This document shows, in pieces, positions 47,270-55,667 of a DNA stretch of 64,000 bases. The stretch is taken from contig NZ_FNSV01000005.1 in NCBI RefSeq assembly GCF_900105905.1, forward strand, positions 1,860,001 through 1,924,000, written 5' to 3'. The DNA is from Rhodococcus koreensis (GTDB taxonomy: Bacteria; Actinomycetota; Actinomycetes; Mycobacteriales; Mycobacteriaceae). The notes under the pieces were generated by a model. The model was not told where the DNA came from and searched no databases. It saw only the letters and a list, made by a program, of their open reading frames with translations. The number at the start of each line of letters is the position of its first letter. The first letter of the stretch is position 1. Position numbers and translations under genes: made by a program.

Positions 47270-48363
47270 CGTCCTCCGACCATGTGTTCGCGCAGCCCGA
47301 ACGGGTCGGACATGCTGGGCGGAAACTGAATCGGGTTGGTGATTCCCGCTCCCCGGCAGAGGATCGGATCCACCACCGCGCAGAGCGGGGACGTCGGCTC
47401 GGCCTGCGCCAGGTTGGTGGAGATGTTCAACCGGATGCGGGCACGCTGGTCGGGAGTGACCGCGCGCTGGATGTTGTCGATCAGCAACGGCACCAGGTCC
47501 ATGATCTCGGCGAGGTCGGTGTCGTGCCGCTGCAGCACTTCGCTCACCCCCGCCAGATCGTCGATGCCGGCGGCGATGTCGCCGCCCCGGGCGGACACGA
47601 GGTGGTCGATCTGATTCAGCAAGGCGGACAGCTGGTTCACCGTGTCGCCGATCGCGAACTGCTGCCCGGCGAATTCGTCTCCGATGGCGGTGAGCGACCC
47701 GGCGAGGGAGTCGACCTGCGCCTGACGCGCCGAGATCGTGTCGACGAGTATCTCGAGGTTGTCGACGAGCGCTCCGACGTCCGCGCTGTTTCCCGCGATC
47801 ACCGAACTCGCCTGCGACAGTGTGCGGATGGCGTCGTTCATCGCGGGACCGAGCCCGTCCGTGGACGCCGCGGCTGCCGAGATCGCGGCGCCGGCGTCGC
47901 CGCCGTCGGGGCCGAGGGTCTTGACGACGGTGTCGACGCTGTCCATCAACTGGTCCCAGGTGATGGGCGAATGACTGCGTTCGCGGGGAATGGTCTGCCC
48001 GCTCTCCAGCACCGGACCGCCGGTGTACGCGGGACCGAGTTCGACGAAACGCTCCCCGATCGCGGAGGACACCAGCACGTACGCGTGCGCATCGGCGGGC
48101 ACCACGACGTCGGACGCGATCGACATCGTGACCGTCACCACCCCGCCCCGCGGTTCGACGGACCCGACGGTGCCGACGGGCACGCCGAGCACGGTCACCT
48201 CGGTGCCGGGGAACACGCCGTTGACGTAGGCGAATTCGGAATGAATCACGGTGGAGGAGGTGCGGAAGATCAGCAGCCACCCGGCCACGACGATCGCCAC
48301 CACGAGGACGAGCACGCCGCCGATCCCGACGACCCGGCGTGCGGTTCCCGCGTTCACGAGCAT
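47266..48363 (-). CDS. mceD: Mce family protein MceD
   Basis: 365 aa from ATG 48363; this start overlaps mceC by 10 bp. GTG at 48357 would give the 4-bp GTGA overlap used at other junctions of this operon and is an equally likely start. Membrane helix at about 12-33, MCE domain at about 40-115 (FPGTEVTVLGVPVGTVGSVE), helical region, and a C-terminal segment with a Cys pair (SPLCAVVDPILCRG). Confidence 0.92.
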   Translation of the reverse strand: MLVNAGTARRVVGIGGVLVLVVAIVVAGWLLIFRTSSTVIHSEFAYVNGVFPGTEVTVLGVPVGTVGSVEPRGGVVTVTMSIASDVVVPADAHAYVLVSSAIGERFVELGPAYTGGPVLESGQTIPRERSHSPITWDQLMDSVDTVVKTLGPDGGDAGAAISAAAASTDGLGPAMNDAIRTLSQASSVIAGNSADVGALVDNLEILVDTISARQAQVDSLAGSLTAIGDEFAGQQFAIGDTVNQLSALLNQIDHLVSARGGDIAAGIDDLAGVSEVLQRHDTDLAEIMDLVPLLIDNIQRAVTPDQRARIRLNISTNLAQAEPTSPLCAVVDPILCRGAGITNPIQFPPSMSDPFGLREHMVGGR

Positions 48364-49394
48364 CCCGTGATCAGTCCGACGACGCAGAGCAGGTTGTCGG
48401 CGATCACGGCCGACGGCGCCGACACGTCGGCCCAGTCACCGTTTCCGGTCGCGTTGACGAGCGCCCTCGCCGCCGGTGCACCCGTGGTGAGCAGTGCGTC
48501 GAGGTTGGCGAGGTTCGCGTCGAGTCGCTCCGTCACCTGCCGCGCGTTCGCGAGCAGTGAGTCGAGTTCGGCGGTGTTCTCCCCCAGGAACTGGGACGCC
48601 TGCGCGATCAGGGCCTGGAGATCGTCGACCATCCGGCGGATCGCCTCGCGCCGGGTGGCGAGCGTGTTCATCACGACGTCGGCGTTGCCGAGCAGGGTGG
48701 TCAGCTGATCCTGCTGACCGACCAGCACGTCGGTGAGGGTTCGCGAGCTGTCGAGCAGTTGCGTGACCTGATCCGCGTTCTTCGCCAGGATCGCGGACGC
48801 CGCACTCACCCCGGACAGTGCCTCCCGGTTGAGGGTCGCGTCCTGCGGCACCGTGTCCGTCACGACGGTGAGCATCTTCTGCAGTCCGCCGAGGTCGAGG
48901 TCGTCCGCCGTCTCGAGCGCGGACGAGCCGATGTCGTCGAGCGAGTACGGAACGCTGGTGCGGCTCAGGGGAATCACTCCGTCGTCGCCCAGGTCGCCGG
49001 GCCCCGACGGTGACACGTCAAGATACCGCTTGCCGAGGATGGTCGACAGTTTGACGCCCGCGGACGTCGTCGACCCGAGGTGACGCGCGCCGTCGAGCCG
49101 GAAGTGGACGACCACGTGATCGCCCGCCAGGTCCACCGCGGTCACCCGGCCGGCGGGCACCCCGGCCACGTACACGTAGTCGGAATCGGTCAGGCCTGCG
49201 GCGTTCGCGAGTTCGGCGGTGTAACCGTCGGTTCGCACACTGAAGCTCACCCGCGGGATCACGAGAACCAGGGCCAGCGCCAGCGTCGCGGCGATGATTC
49301 CCACGATTCCGACGATCAACGGGTTGACGGGCCGCACCCGCTGGTTTCCGGCCAGCGCGTCCCAGACGTCGCGCACCGTGTCGGTGACACTCAT
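48354..49394 (-). CDS. mceC: Mce family protein MceC
   Basis: 346 aa; ATG at 49394 (MSVTDTVRDVWDALAGNQR) overlaps the mceB stop (ATGA); the reading upstream to 49466 lies in mceB. Membrane helix at about 27-47, MCE domain to about 130 with VYVAGVPAGRVTAVDLAGD, then a long coiled region. It ends in CVVGLITGCS. Confidence 0.92.
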   Translation of the reverse strand: MSVTDTVRDVWDALAGNQRVRPVNPLIVGIVGIIAATLALALVLVIPRVSFSVRTDGYTAELANAAGLTDSDYVYVAGVPAGRVTAVDLAGDHVVVHFRLDGARHLGSTTSAGVKLSTILGKRYLDVSPSGPGDLGDDGVIPLSRTSVPYSLDDIGSSALETADDLDLGGLQKMLTVVTDTVPQDATLNREALSGVSAASAILAKNADQVTQLLDSSRTLTDVLVGQQDQLTTLLGNADVVMNTLATRREAIRRMVDDLQALIAQASQFLGENTAELDSLLANARQVTERLDANLANLDALLTTGAPAARALVNATGNGDWADVSAPSAVIADNLLCVVGLITGCS

Positions 49395-50410
49395 TGGCAG
49401 TACCTCGAATGCAGGTCGGGACCGAGGGCGCCTTCGCGACCGTCGACGTTGACGATGAACGTGCACAGGTAGATGTTGAGCCAGGAACCATAGGAGCCCG
49501 AGCGGTCGACGGAAGCAAAGAATTGCGGCATGGCCACCATCAGGTGATCGAATTCCGGGTCGGCACCGACCATCGCCCCCGTCAGCGATTCGAGTCGGTT
49601 CACCGTGCGGCCGAGTTCCGGAACCCGCCCGTCGACGATCTGCAGCGCCGAGCGGCTCACCGCCGCACTCTGATCGAGGGTGTCCATGAGAACCTCGTTG
49701 TTCTCGGCGAGCATCCCGCTGAACTGGGTGAGGCTGTCGACGAGGTGGGACAGTTCCGGACCGCGGGCCGCCGCCGTTCCCACCACCACCTCGAGGTTCG
49801 CGATGAGATCAGCGATCAGCTGATCGTGATTCGCGAGGGTGCCGGTGACGTCCGCGACCCGGCGCAGCAGCGTTTCCATGCTCGTCTTCCGGCCGTCGAA
49901 CACGGCGACGACTTCGGTGGCGAGTTCGTTGACCTGCTTCGGGTCGATCGCGTCGAACAGCGGCTTGAATCCGTTGAAGAGACTCGTGAGATCGAGTGCG
50001 GGCGACGTCCGGTCGAGCGGAATCGTGTCGCCCTCCGCGAGGGTGCCCTCCTCGCCCGACGAACCGGCCGCGAGATCGAGATACCGGATCCCGAGCAGGT
50101 CGCCGTATCGGATCGCGACTGTCGTGCCGGCAGGCAGAGTCTGATCGCGCTGCACCTCGAAATTTACCAGGGCGGTGGCGCTTCCGGCGTCGCCGTCGAC
50201 GATGTCGACCGAAGCCACCCGTCCCACCCGCACACCGGCGATGGTGACGTCGCTGCCGGCAGTCACCCCCTGGGCGTCGGTGAACAACGCCTTGTACGCG
50301 ACGGTCGGTCCCTCCACCGGCACCCGCAGTGTGTTCACCACGAGGACCGCGGAGAGAATTCCGAAGACGGCGAAGACCGCCAGTTTGATTGCCGAGTTCC
50401 GGACGCTCAT
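49391..50410 (-). CDS. mceB: Mce family protein MceB
   Basis: 339 aa; ATG at 50410 overlaps the mceA stop (ATGA). Membrane helix at about 8-26, MCE domain with AGSDVTIAGVRVGRVASVDI, a helical region, and a C-terminal portion ending SRYCQ. Confidence 0.92.
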   Translation of the reverse strand: MSVRNSAIKLAVFAVFGILSAVLVVNTLRVPVEGPTVAYKALFTDAQGVTAGSDVTIAGVRVGRVASVDIVDGDAGSATALVNFEVQRDQTLPAGTTVAIRYGDLLGIRYLDLAAGSSGEEGTLAEGDTIPLDRTSPALDLTSLFNGFKPLFDAIDPKQVNELATEVVAVFDGRKTSMETLLRRVADVTGTLANHDQLIADLIANLEVVVGTAAARGPELSHLVDSLTQFSGMLAENNEVLMDTLDQSAAVSRSALQIVDGRVPELGRTVNRLESLTGAMVGADPEFDHLMVAMPQFFASVDRSGSYGSWLNIYLCTFIVNVDGREGALGPDLHSRYCQ

Positions 50411-51459
50411 CCTCCGCCACCGCCCCCGCAGTTCGGTCCGTTCAGGCCGGGGTACCGCGGGCAGTCGGACGAGCTGTAGGGCCGCGGGTTCGACAGGTCG
50501 GCGGCGACCCGCACCGCGAACGTACCGGTGGAGAAGACGGCGGCGCCGGCGTCACCGAACGGACCCGCCTCGTCCAGCGTCGCCCGCAGCAGGTCGGACT
50601 TGCCGGCCATGGTGCCCAGGGTCGGTGAGACATTCAGTGCCACCGCGATCATGTTGTCCGCGTTCTGCTCCAGGACGTCGCCGGAGTTCCTCGTCACGAC
50701 GAGGGAGGCGGCGAGGAAACCGGTGAAGCTGCCGGTGTTCTCGACGAGGGTGTTCGACAGCGACACCGCCGCGTCCATGCTTGCGAGGACGTCGGGTGCG
50801 GCCGTCGCCAGCTGTTCGCTGATCCGTGCGATCTGCGGCGCGCGCTCCGCGAGGGAGTCGACGAGAGGCGCGGTCGACTGCGCCACCGTGTGGAGGCTGT
50901 CGATGGTGTGCCCCAATTGTTCGCCGCGCCCGCGCAATGCGTCGGCGACGGCGCTGAGCGCGGCCTGCATCTGCTCGGGCTTCACCCGGGACACCAGGTC
51001 ATAGACCTTCGAGTACAGGTCGTACATCTGGACGGTCTCGGCCGACGTGTCGGGTTGCAGCCGGGCACCGGCCTCGAGCCGCGCACCGCCGGTTCCCGCG
51101 GTGGACACCAGCTCGACGGTCTGGTCGCCGAACAACGTGCGGGGCACCACCCGCACCTGGACGGACGCCGGGATGCGCTGTATCTGTTCCGGGCGGAGAC
51201 TGATGTCCATGCCCGTCTCGTCCTGTCCGGGGTCGACGCTCGACACGGTGCCGACGGTCGCGCCGTTGTACGACACCGTGGTGTGCGCCTTCACCGCACC
51301 GGCGTCCGCCGGAAGCGTCGCCGTCACCACGGGGTCGGTGACGATCGCACCGGTGCCGAAACCGACCAGCAGCGCCGATCCGACGGCCAGGACCGCCACT
51401 CCGATCACACCCCGCACCGCGAGGGCACCGTTGCCCGGACCTCCCGGGCGGCCGCGCAT
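50407..51459 (-). CDS. mceA: Mce family protein MceA
   Basis: 350 aa; ATG at 51459 (MRGRPGGPGNGAL) overlaps the yrbEB stop (TGATG); the reading to 51501 lies in yrbEB. Membrane helix at about 16-36, MCE domain at about 45-125 (VSYNGATVGTVSSVDP), helical region, then a C-terminal Cys pair and a run of six Gly (NCGGGGGG). First of the six Mce subunits. Confidence 0.92.
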   Translation of the reverse strand: MRGRPGGPGNGALAVRGVIGVAVLAVGSALLVGFGTGAIVTDPVVTATLPADAGAVKAHTTVSYNGATVGTVSSVDPGQDETGMDISLRPEQIQRIPASVQVRVVPRTLFGDQTVELVSTAGTGGARLEAGARLQPDTSAETVQMYDLYSKVYDLVSRVKPEQMQAALSAVADALRGRGEQLGHTIDSLHTVAQSTAPLVDSLAERAPQIARISEQLATAAPDVLASMDAAVSLSNTLVENTGSFTGFLAASLVVTRNSGDVLEQNADNMIAVALNVSPTLGTMAGKSDLLRATLDEAGPFGDAGAAVFSTGTFAVRVAADLSNPRPYSSSDCPRYPGLNGPNCGGGGGG

Positions 51460-52319
51460 CACGGCAACCCCAGAGCGGGGGCGGAGGGGACGAGACCCCA
51501 CAGGGTGAGCGTCAGCAGCAGGTCGACGATGCCGATGGCGAGGATGCTGGTACGCAGCGCGCGCCCGGCCGCCCGGCCGACGCCCTCGGGCCCGCCGTAG
51601 GCGTGATACCCGTACGAGCAGTGCACGAGCGCGATGATCGTCGCGAACACAACCGCCTTCACGAACGAGTACGCGACGTCGGTGGGCGTGAGCATGAGGT
51701 GGAAGTAGTAGTCATAGGTTCCGGCCGATTGCCCGCTGAACGTGACGATCACCAGTCGCGAAGCCAAATAGGACGACAGCAGCCCGACGACGTACAGCGG
51801 CACCACACAGACCAGGCACGAGACCAGCCTGGTGCTCGCGAGGAACGGCAGCGACGGGATCGCCATCGCGTCCAGCGCGCTGATCTCCTCCGAGATGCGC
51901 ATGGCGCCGAGCTGTGCGGTGAACCCCGTCCCGACCTTCGCGGCGAGCGCGATGCTGGCGATGACGGGCGCGAGTTCGCGGGTGTTGAGGATCGCGGACA
52001 GGAGCCCGGACAGCGACCCCATTCCGAGCAGGTCCAGTCCGCGCAACCCCTCGATGCCCACCTGCGTCGCCGCGACCGCGGACATCGCGAAGACGACTCC
52101 GATCGCTCCGCCGCCGGCGAGCAGGGTCGCACCACCGAAACTGATGTCGCCGATCTGCCGCATGATGTGCCGCCAGTACTTTACGACCGCGAGGGGGACG
52201 CCTGCGACCACGCTGCCGTAGAACGTGAATTCCCGGCCCAGTCCCGTCATCAGTTCGAGGGGCTGCCGGACCCTGGACCGCACCCAGTGTGCTGCGGGCG
52301 ATCGGGTACTCACGACCAT
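51459..52319 (-). CDS. yrbEB: Mce permease subunit YrbEB (MlaE family)
   Basis: 286 aa; ATG at 52319 overlaps the yrbEA stop (TGATG). MlaE/YrbE permease with about five helices and the family patterns FGGATLLAGGG, TRELAPVIASIALAAKVGTG and GAMRISEEISALDAM (the EExDAL ATPase-coupling helix, read as EEISALDAM). With YrbEA it forms the inner-membrane lipid transporter; the MceG ATPase must be encoded elsewhere, since none is in the window. Confidence 0.95.
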   Translation of the reverse strand: MVVSTRSPAAHWVRSRVRQPLELMTGLGREFTFYGSVVAGVPLAVVKYWRHIMRQIGDISFGGATLLAGGGAIGVVFAMSAVAATQVGIEGLRGLDLLGMGSLSGLLSAILNTRELAPVIASIALAAKVGTGFTAQLGAMRISEEISALDAMAIPSLPFLASTRLVSCLVCVVPLYVVGLLSSYLASRLVIVTFSGQSAGTYDYYFHLMLTPTDVAYSFVKAVVFATIIALVHCSYGYHAYGGPEGVGRAAGRALRTSILAIGIVDLLLTLTLWGLVPSAPALGLP

Positions 52320-53128
52320 CAGTAACCACCTACGGGGACGACGAGAACGGAATAGAGCTGACTGAGCACGGTGTTGACGATGAACACGAGGATGAAGGCG
52401 AGCACGACGGCCTCGTTCACGGCGTCGGCGACACCGCTGGGTCCGCCTTTGGCGTGCAGCCCTTTGAAGCTGGCGACGAGCGCCGACGTCACCGCGAACG
52501 CCATCGACTTGACGAGGGCGACCACGAAATCCGACAGCCGCGTGTACTGGGACAGTGCCGCGAGAAAACTTCCCGCCGAACTGTTCTGGACGACCACCTG
52601 GAAAAGGAAGCACGCCGACACTCCGACGGCGGTGACCATGGCGCAGAGTGCGACGCCGACCAGCACCGCGGCGAGCACCCGCGGAACCACGAGCCGCTCG
52701 ATCACATCGAGTCCGAGGACCTCCATGGCCTCGACCTCTTCGCGGATCGTGCGCGAGCCGAGGTCCGCGCAGATCGCGGACCCGCCCACCCCGGCCAGCA
52801 TCAGCGCACAGACCAGCGCGGACGCCTGCCCGACGATCACGAACCCGACGACCGCCCCCGTGTACCCCTCGGCGCCGAGCTGACCGGCGAGGCTGCCGAT
52901 CGTGACGGCGATGAGGACTCCGATGGGGATCATCAGCAGCAGGGCCGGCGCCGACGTAACCGAGGCGATCCGCCAGGCCTGGTCCAGCAGTTCCCGCCAG
53001 GCCAGTTTGCGCCGCACCAGAACTCGGACGGCGGCCACCGTGGTCGCGATCGAGAACCCGATGAGCGCACCGACTTCGTTGGCGAAATGGCTGACGGGCC
53101 CTTTGGCGGGTGGCAGCTGGAATGTCAC
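52319..53128 (-). CDS. yrbEA: Mce permease subunit YrbEA (MlaE family)
   Basis: 269 aa; GTG at 53128 (MTFQLPPAKGPVSHFANEVG) behind GGGGGAGGA. Same MlaE fold as YrbEB: LVCALMLAGVGGSAICADLG and TIREEVEAMEVLGLD, the ATPase-coupling helix. It starts 66 bp after the fadD stop; that gap contains a perfect inverted repeat. Confidence 0.95.
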   Translation of the reverse strand: MTFQLPPAKGPVSHFANEVGALIGFSIATTVAAVRVLVRRKLAWRELLDQAWRIASVTSAPALLLMIPIGVLIAVTIGSLAGQLGAEGYTGAVVGFVIVGQASALVCALMLAGVGGSAICADLGSRTIREEVEAMEVLGLDVIERLVVPRVLAAVLVGVALCAMVTAVGVSACFLFQVVVQNSSAGSFLAALSQYTRLSDFVVALVKSMAFAVTSALVASFKGLHAKGGPSGVADAVNEAVVLAFILVFIVNTVLSQLYSVLVVPVGGY

Positions 53129-53144
53129 GCGGTCCTCCCCCGGT

Positions 53145-53171
53145 GCCGGTCACCTGCGATCGGTGACCGGC
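53145..53171. promoter_or_regulatory. Inverted repeat between fadD and yrbEA
   Basis: GCCGGTCACC (53145-53154) and its exact complement (53162-53171) flank 7 bp, starting 17 bp upstream of yrbEA. A minus-strand CATACT -10-like box lies at 53184-53179, so a transcript would start at the edge of the repeat. It is either an operator for a TetR-type regulator or an RNA hairpin. The half TGACCGGC recurs at 55620-55627, before the double-TetR gene. Confidence 0.5.
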
Positions 53172-53194
53172 GTCGAGCAGTATGGGAATCGGGG

Positions 53195-54787
53195 TCAGAC
53201 GACCGCGACGTCGTGTGCGCCGTGGGCTTTTCGAAGCTCACCCTTGACGACCTTGCCGCTGGCATTCCGGGGGAGGGCGTCGACGACGACGACGTCTTTC
53301 GGATGCTTGTAACGGGCCAGTTTGTCTTCGAGCCACGCGGCGAGTTCGTCGACCGTCAGATCGTCGCCGTCGTCGTCGAGCGCCACGATCGCCACGGGCA
53401 CCTCGGTCCACTTGGGGTGGGGCCTGCCGACCACGGCGGCCTCCCGGATCCTCGGATGCCCGAACAGGACGTTCTCCACCTCGGCGCAGTAGATGTTCTC
53501 GCCGCCGGAGATAATCATGTCCTTCTTGCGATCCACCACGTAGACGAAGCCTTCCTCGTCCTGCCGCACCAGGTCGCCCGAGTGGAACCACCCGCCGGCG
53601 AACGCGTCCGCCGTCGCGGCCGGGTTCTGCCAGTAGCCCTGCATCATGGTCGGGCCGCGGTACACGATCTCGCCCACGGTGCCGGGGGCGACGTCGTTCA
53701 TCTCGTCGTCGACGATCCGCGTCTGGATGGTCGGGACGGGCTTGCCCACCGAGCCCAGCTTGCGGATCGCGTCGTCGCCGTCGAGCACGCACGTGATCGG
53801 GGACATCTCGGTCTGCCCGAACACCGCCACGACGAGAGCCTTCGGGAAAGTCTCCGCCATGGCGCGCAGGACGGTGTCCGATGCGGGTGCGGCACCCCAG
53901 CTGATGACGCGGAGGGCGAGGTCGCGGCCCGCGGCAGTGGGGTCGGCGCAAACGGCCTGCCACTGCACCGGAACGAGGAACGCCGTGGTGATGCGCTCGC
54001 GCTCCCACACGTCGAGCATCTCGGCAGGGTCGAACGCCTTGAGGGGGTTGATCACGGTCGTCGCGCCGAGCATCAGCATCGGGGCCACCGAACCGAGGGC
54101 GGCGACGTGGAACACCGGGGACGCGAGGAACCCGACGTCGTCGCCCCTGTCGTAGCGCATCGCCCGGATGCAGGTGATGGACTGCCCGACCATGTTCGAG
54201 TGCGACAGCACCGCACCCTTGGGTGTTCCGGTCGTGCCGGAGGTGTAGAGGATGAGCGACGGCGTGTCCTCCGGCAGGTCGACGGGGGCGAAGGCGGGAC
54301 CGTCTTCCGCGACGAGGTCCTCGTAACCGAGAACGTCGCCCTCGGTCTCCGCGCCCATGACGATCGCGAGGCCGAGATCGGGAACATCTTGCCGCACAGC
54401 GGAAACGAGAGGCGCGAGCGCGGGCTCGGTGACGACGGCTCGTGCGCCCGAGTCCCGTGCGATGAAGGCGACCTCGGGCGGTGTCAGCCGGAAGTTGACC
54501 GGGACCGCGATCGCGCCCAGCGCGTTGATCGCGAGCACCGCCTCGAAGAATTCGGTGCGGTTGAGCGTGAGCAGCAGGACGCGGTCGCCGAAGTTCACCC
54601 CGCGCCGGGACAGCGCCGCCGCGAGGGCCTGCGAACGCTCGTGCAGTTCGCGCCAGGACGTGCTCTGCCCGAGATGGCGGAACGCGGGATGGCCGGGCTT
54701 CGTCCGGGCGTGGGTGGCAACCCAGTTGTTCCAGTGGTTGCGGCGGGATTGCAGTGGCTGCGTGAGCGTCTCGCTACGTGATGACAT
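53195..54787 (-). CDS. Fatty-acyl-CoA synthetase, FadD5-like
   Basis: 530 aa, ATG at 54787. Adenylate-forming ligase that activates a carboxylic acid with ATP and CoA. Motifs: AMP-binding P-loop YTSGTTGTPKGAVLSH (about 190), WGAAPAS, FGQTEMSP, the hinge GWFHSGDLVRQDE and the catalytic Lys near the C-terminus in NASGKVVKGEL. It lies directly upstream of yrbEA on the same strand, as fadD5 does in the M. tuberculosis mce1 operon. I infer that it activates acids brought in by the Mce system. Confidence 0.93.
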   Translation of the reverse strand: MSSRSETLTQPLQSRRNHWNNWVATHARTKPGHPAFRHLGQSTSWRELHERSQALAAALSRRGVNFGDRVLLLTLNRTEFFEAVLAINALGAIAVPVNFRLTPPEVAFIARDSGARAVVTEPALAPLVSAVRQDVPDLGLAIVMGAETEGDVLGYEDLVAEDGPAFAPVDLPEDTPSLILYTSGTTGTPKGAVLSHSNMVGQSITCIRAMRYDRGDDVGFLASPVFHVAALGSVAPMLMLGATTVINPLKAFDPAEMLDVWERERITTAFLVPVQWQAVCADPTAAGRDLALRVISWGAAPASDTVLRAMAETFPKALVVAVFGQTEMSPITCVLDGDDAIRKLGSVGKPVPTIQTRIVDDEMNDVAPGTVGEIVYRGPTMMQGYWQNPAATADAFAGGWFHSGDLVRQDEEGFVYVVDRKKDMIISGGENIYCAEVENVLFGHPRIREAAVVGRPHPKWTEVPVAIVALDDDGDDLTVDELAAWLEDKLARYKHPKDVVVVDALPRNASGKVVKGELRKAHGAHDVAVV

Positions 54788-54857
54788 GTGGTGGTGGTCC
54801 CTTCGCTGTACTCGAGTTCGCCCCTCGGCCCCACACGGAGGCTGTGACGAGTATTAC

Positions 54858-54871
54858 AGATGTCGACGTCT
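54858..54871. promoter_or_regulatory. Near-palindrome upstream of fadD
   Basis: AGATGTCGACGTCT is palindromic apart from one mismatched pair (54858-54871) and lies about 70 bp upstream of the fadD ATG in a 115-bp gap. It is a candidate operator; no clear -35/-10 pair accompanies it. Confidence 0.3.
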
Positions 54872-54902
54872 ATCGGAACGGTCTTGTTAACCACAATTCG
54901 CA

Positions 54903-55386
54903 TCAGCTGCCGAAGTTCGGAGCACGTTTCGTGAGCATGGCCGTGACCCCCTCGGCGAAGTCCGGCGACTGGAGCAATTCGGTCTGGCCGGCCTTCTCGC
55001 GGCCCAGCGCCGAGTCCAGTTCCGTCAGCGTGGTCGCCGTGAGAGCCTGCTTGGTCAGCGCGATGGCCCTGGCCCTGGCCCTGCCGATCGAGGCGGCGAT
55101 CAGCGCGCTGCGGCGGCGCCTCCCGGCCGCCCGCTGCGGCCGCCGCCGCGAGATCCGCGCCGGTGCAGAATGCCGCGCCCGCACCCGAGAGGACGACGAC
55201 GCGGACGGCAGGATCCGCCGGCGCGCCTTCGAGCACGTCGCCGAGTGCGGTCATGTGTGCCAGATCGAGTGCATTCATCCGGTCGGGCCGATCGATCGTG
55301 ATCCGGAGGATCCCGCCGTCCACGACCACCCGGAGACCGTCGGCTGCGACGGCGGGGACGGTCGACAGTTGCCGTGGTGCACTCAT
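54903..55386 (-). pseudogene. Decayed enoyl-CoA hydratase/isomerase
   Basis: Begins as a normal crotonase from ATG 55386, with RITIDRPDRMNALDL and the oxyanion-hole strand AAFCTGADLAAAAAAGG, up to about residue 95. The frame then continues into meaningless Arg/Gln-rich sequence. In the next frame the conserved crotonase C-terminus appears (SALIAASIGR, then ALTKQALTATTLTELDSAL, ending KRAPNFGS and a stop at 54903). About 100 residues of the middle, including the second catalytic segment, are missing. Three GGCCAG-type repeats lie at the second junction. I infer internal deletions plus a frameshift. The Mce-linked fadD is next downstream. Confidence 0.8.
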
Positions 55387-55667
55387 GACGCCAGCTACCT
55401 CCGAGGGAATCGACCTGCGAGGCCGGGGGAAGGCGGGCGACGGAAGAAGCCATCGTCGCACGCGAATTGCTGTTAACTTATTAGTGTCGTTCGGTACGTG
55501 TCAATACCTCTCGGAACACTTTTCGTACTGTCTTACTGGCGATTCATCGAGACGCCGGGCGAACACTCCAGCGCAGGGTGACCATCCGAGGCTCGTCGGT
55601 GCGGGAGTCTCGGTTAAGATGACCGGCAGAGGAATTGGCAGACGACTGCCCACTACTGGAGGTGACC

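Noticed and set aside
52289-54781. 830-codon plus-strand ORF opposite yrbEA and fadD
   Set aside because: Antisense shadow rich in Asp/His/Arg with no recognisable motif.
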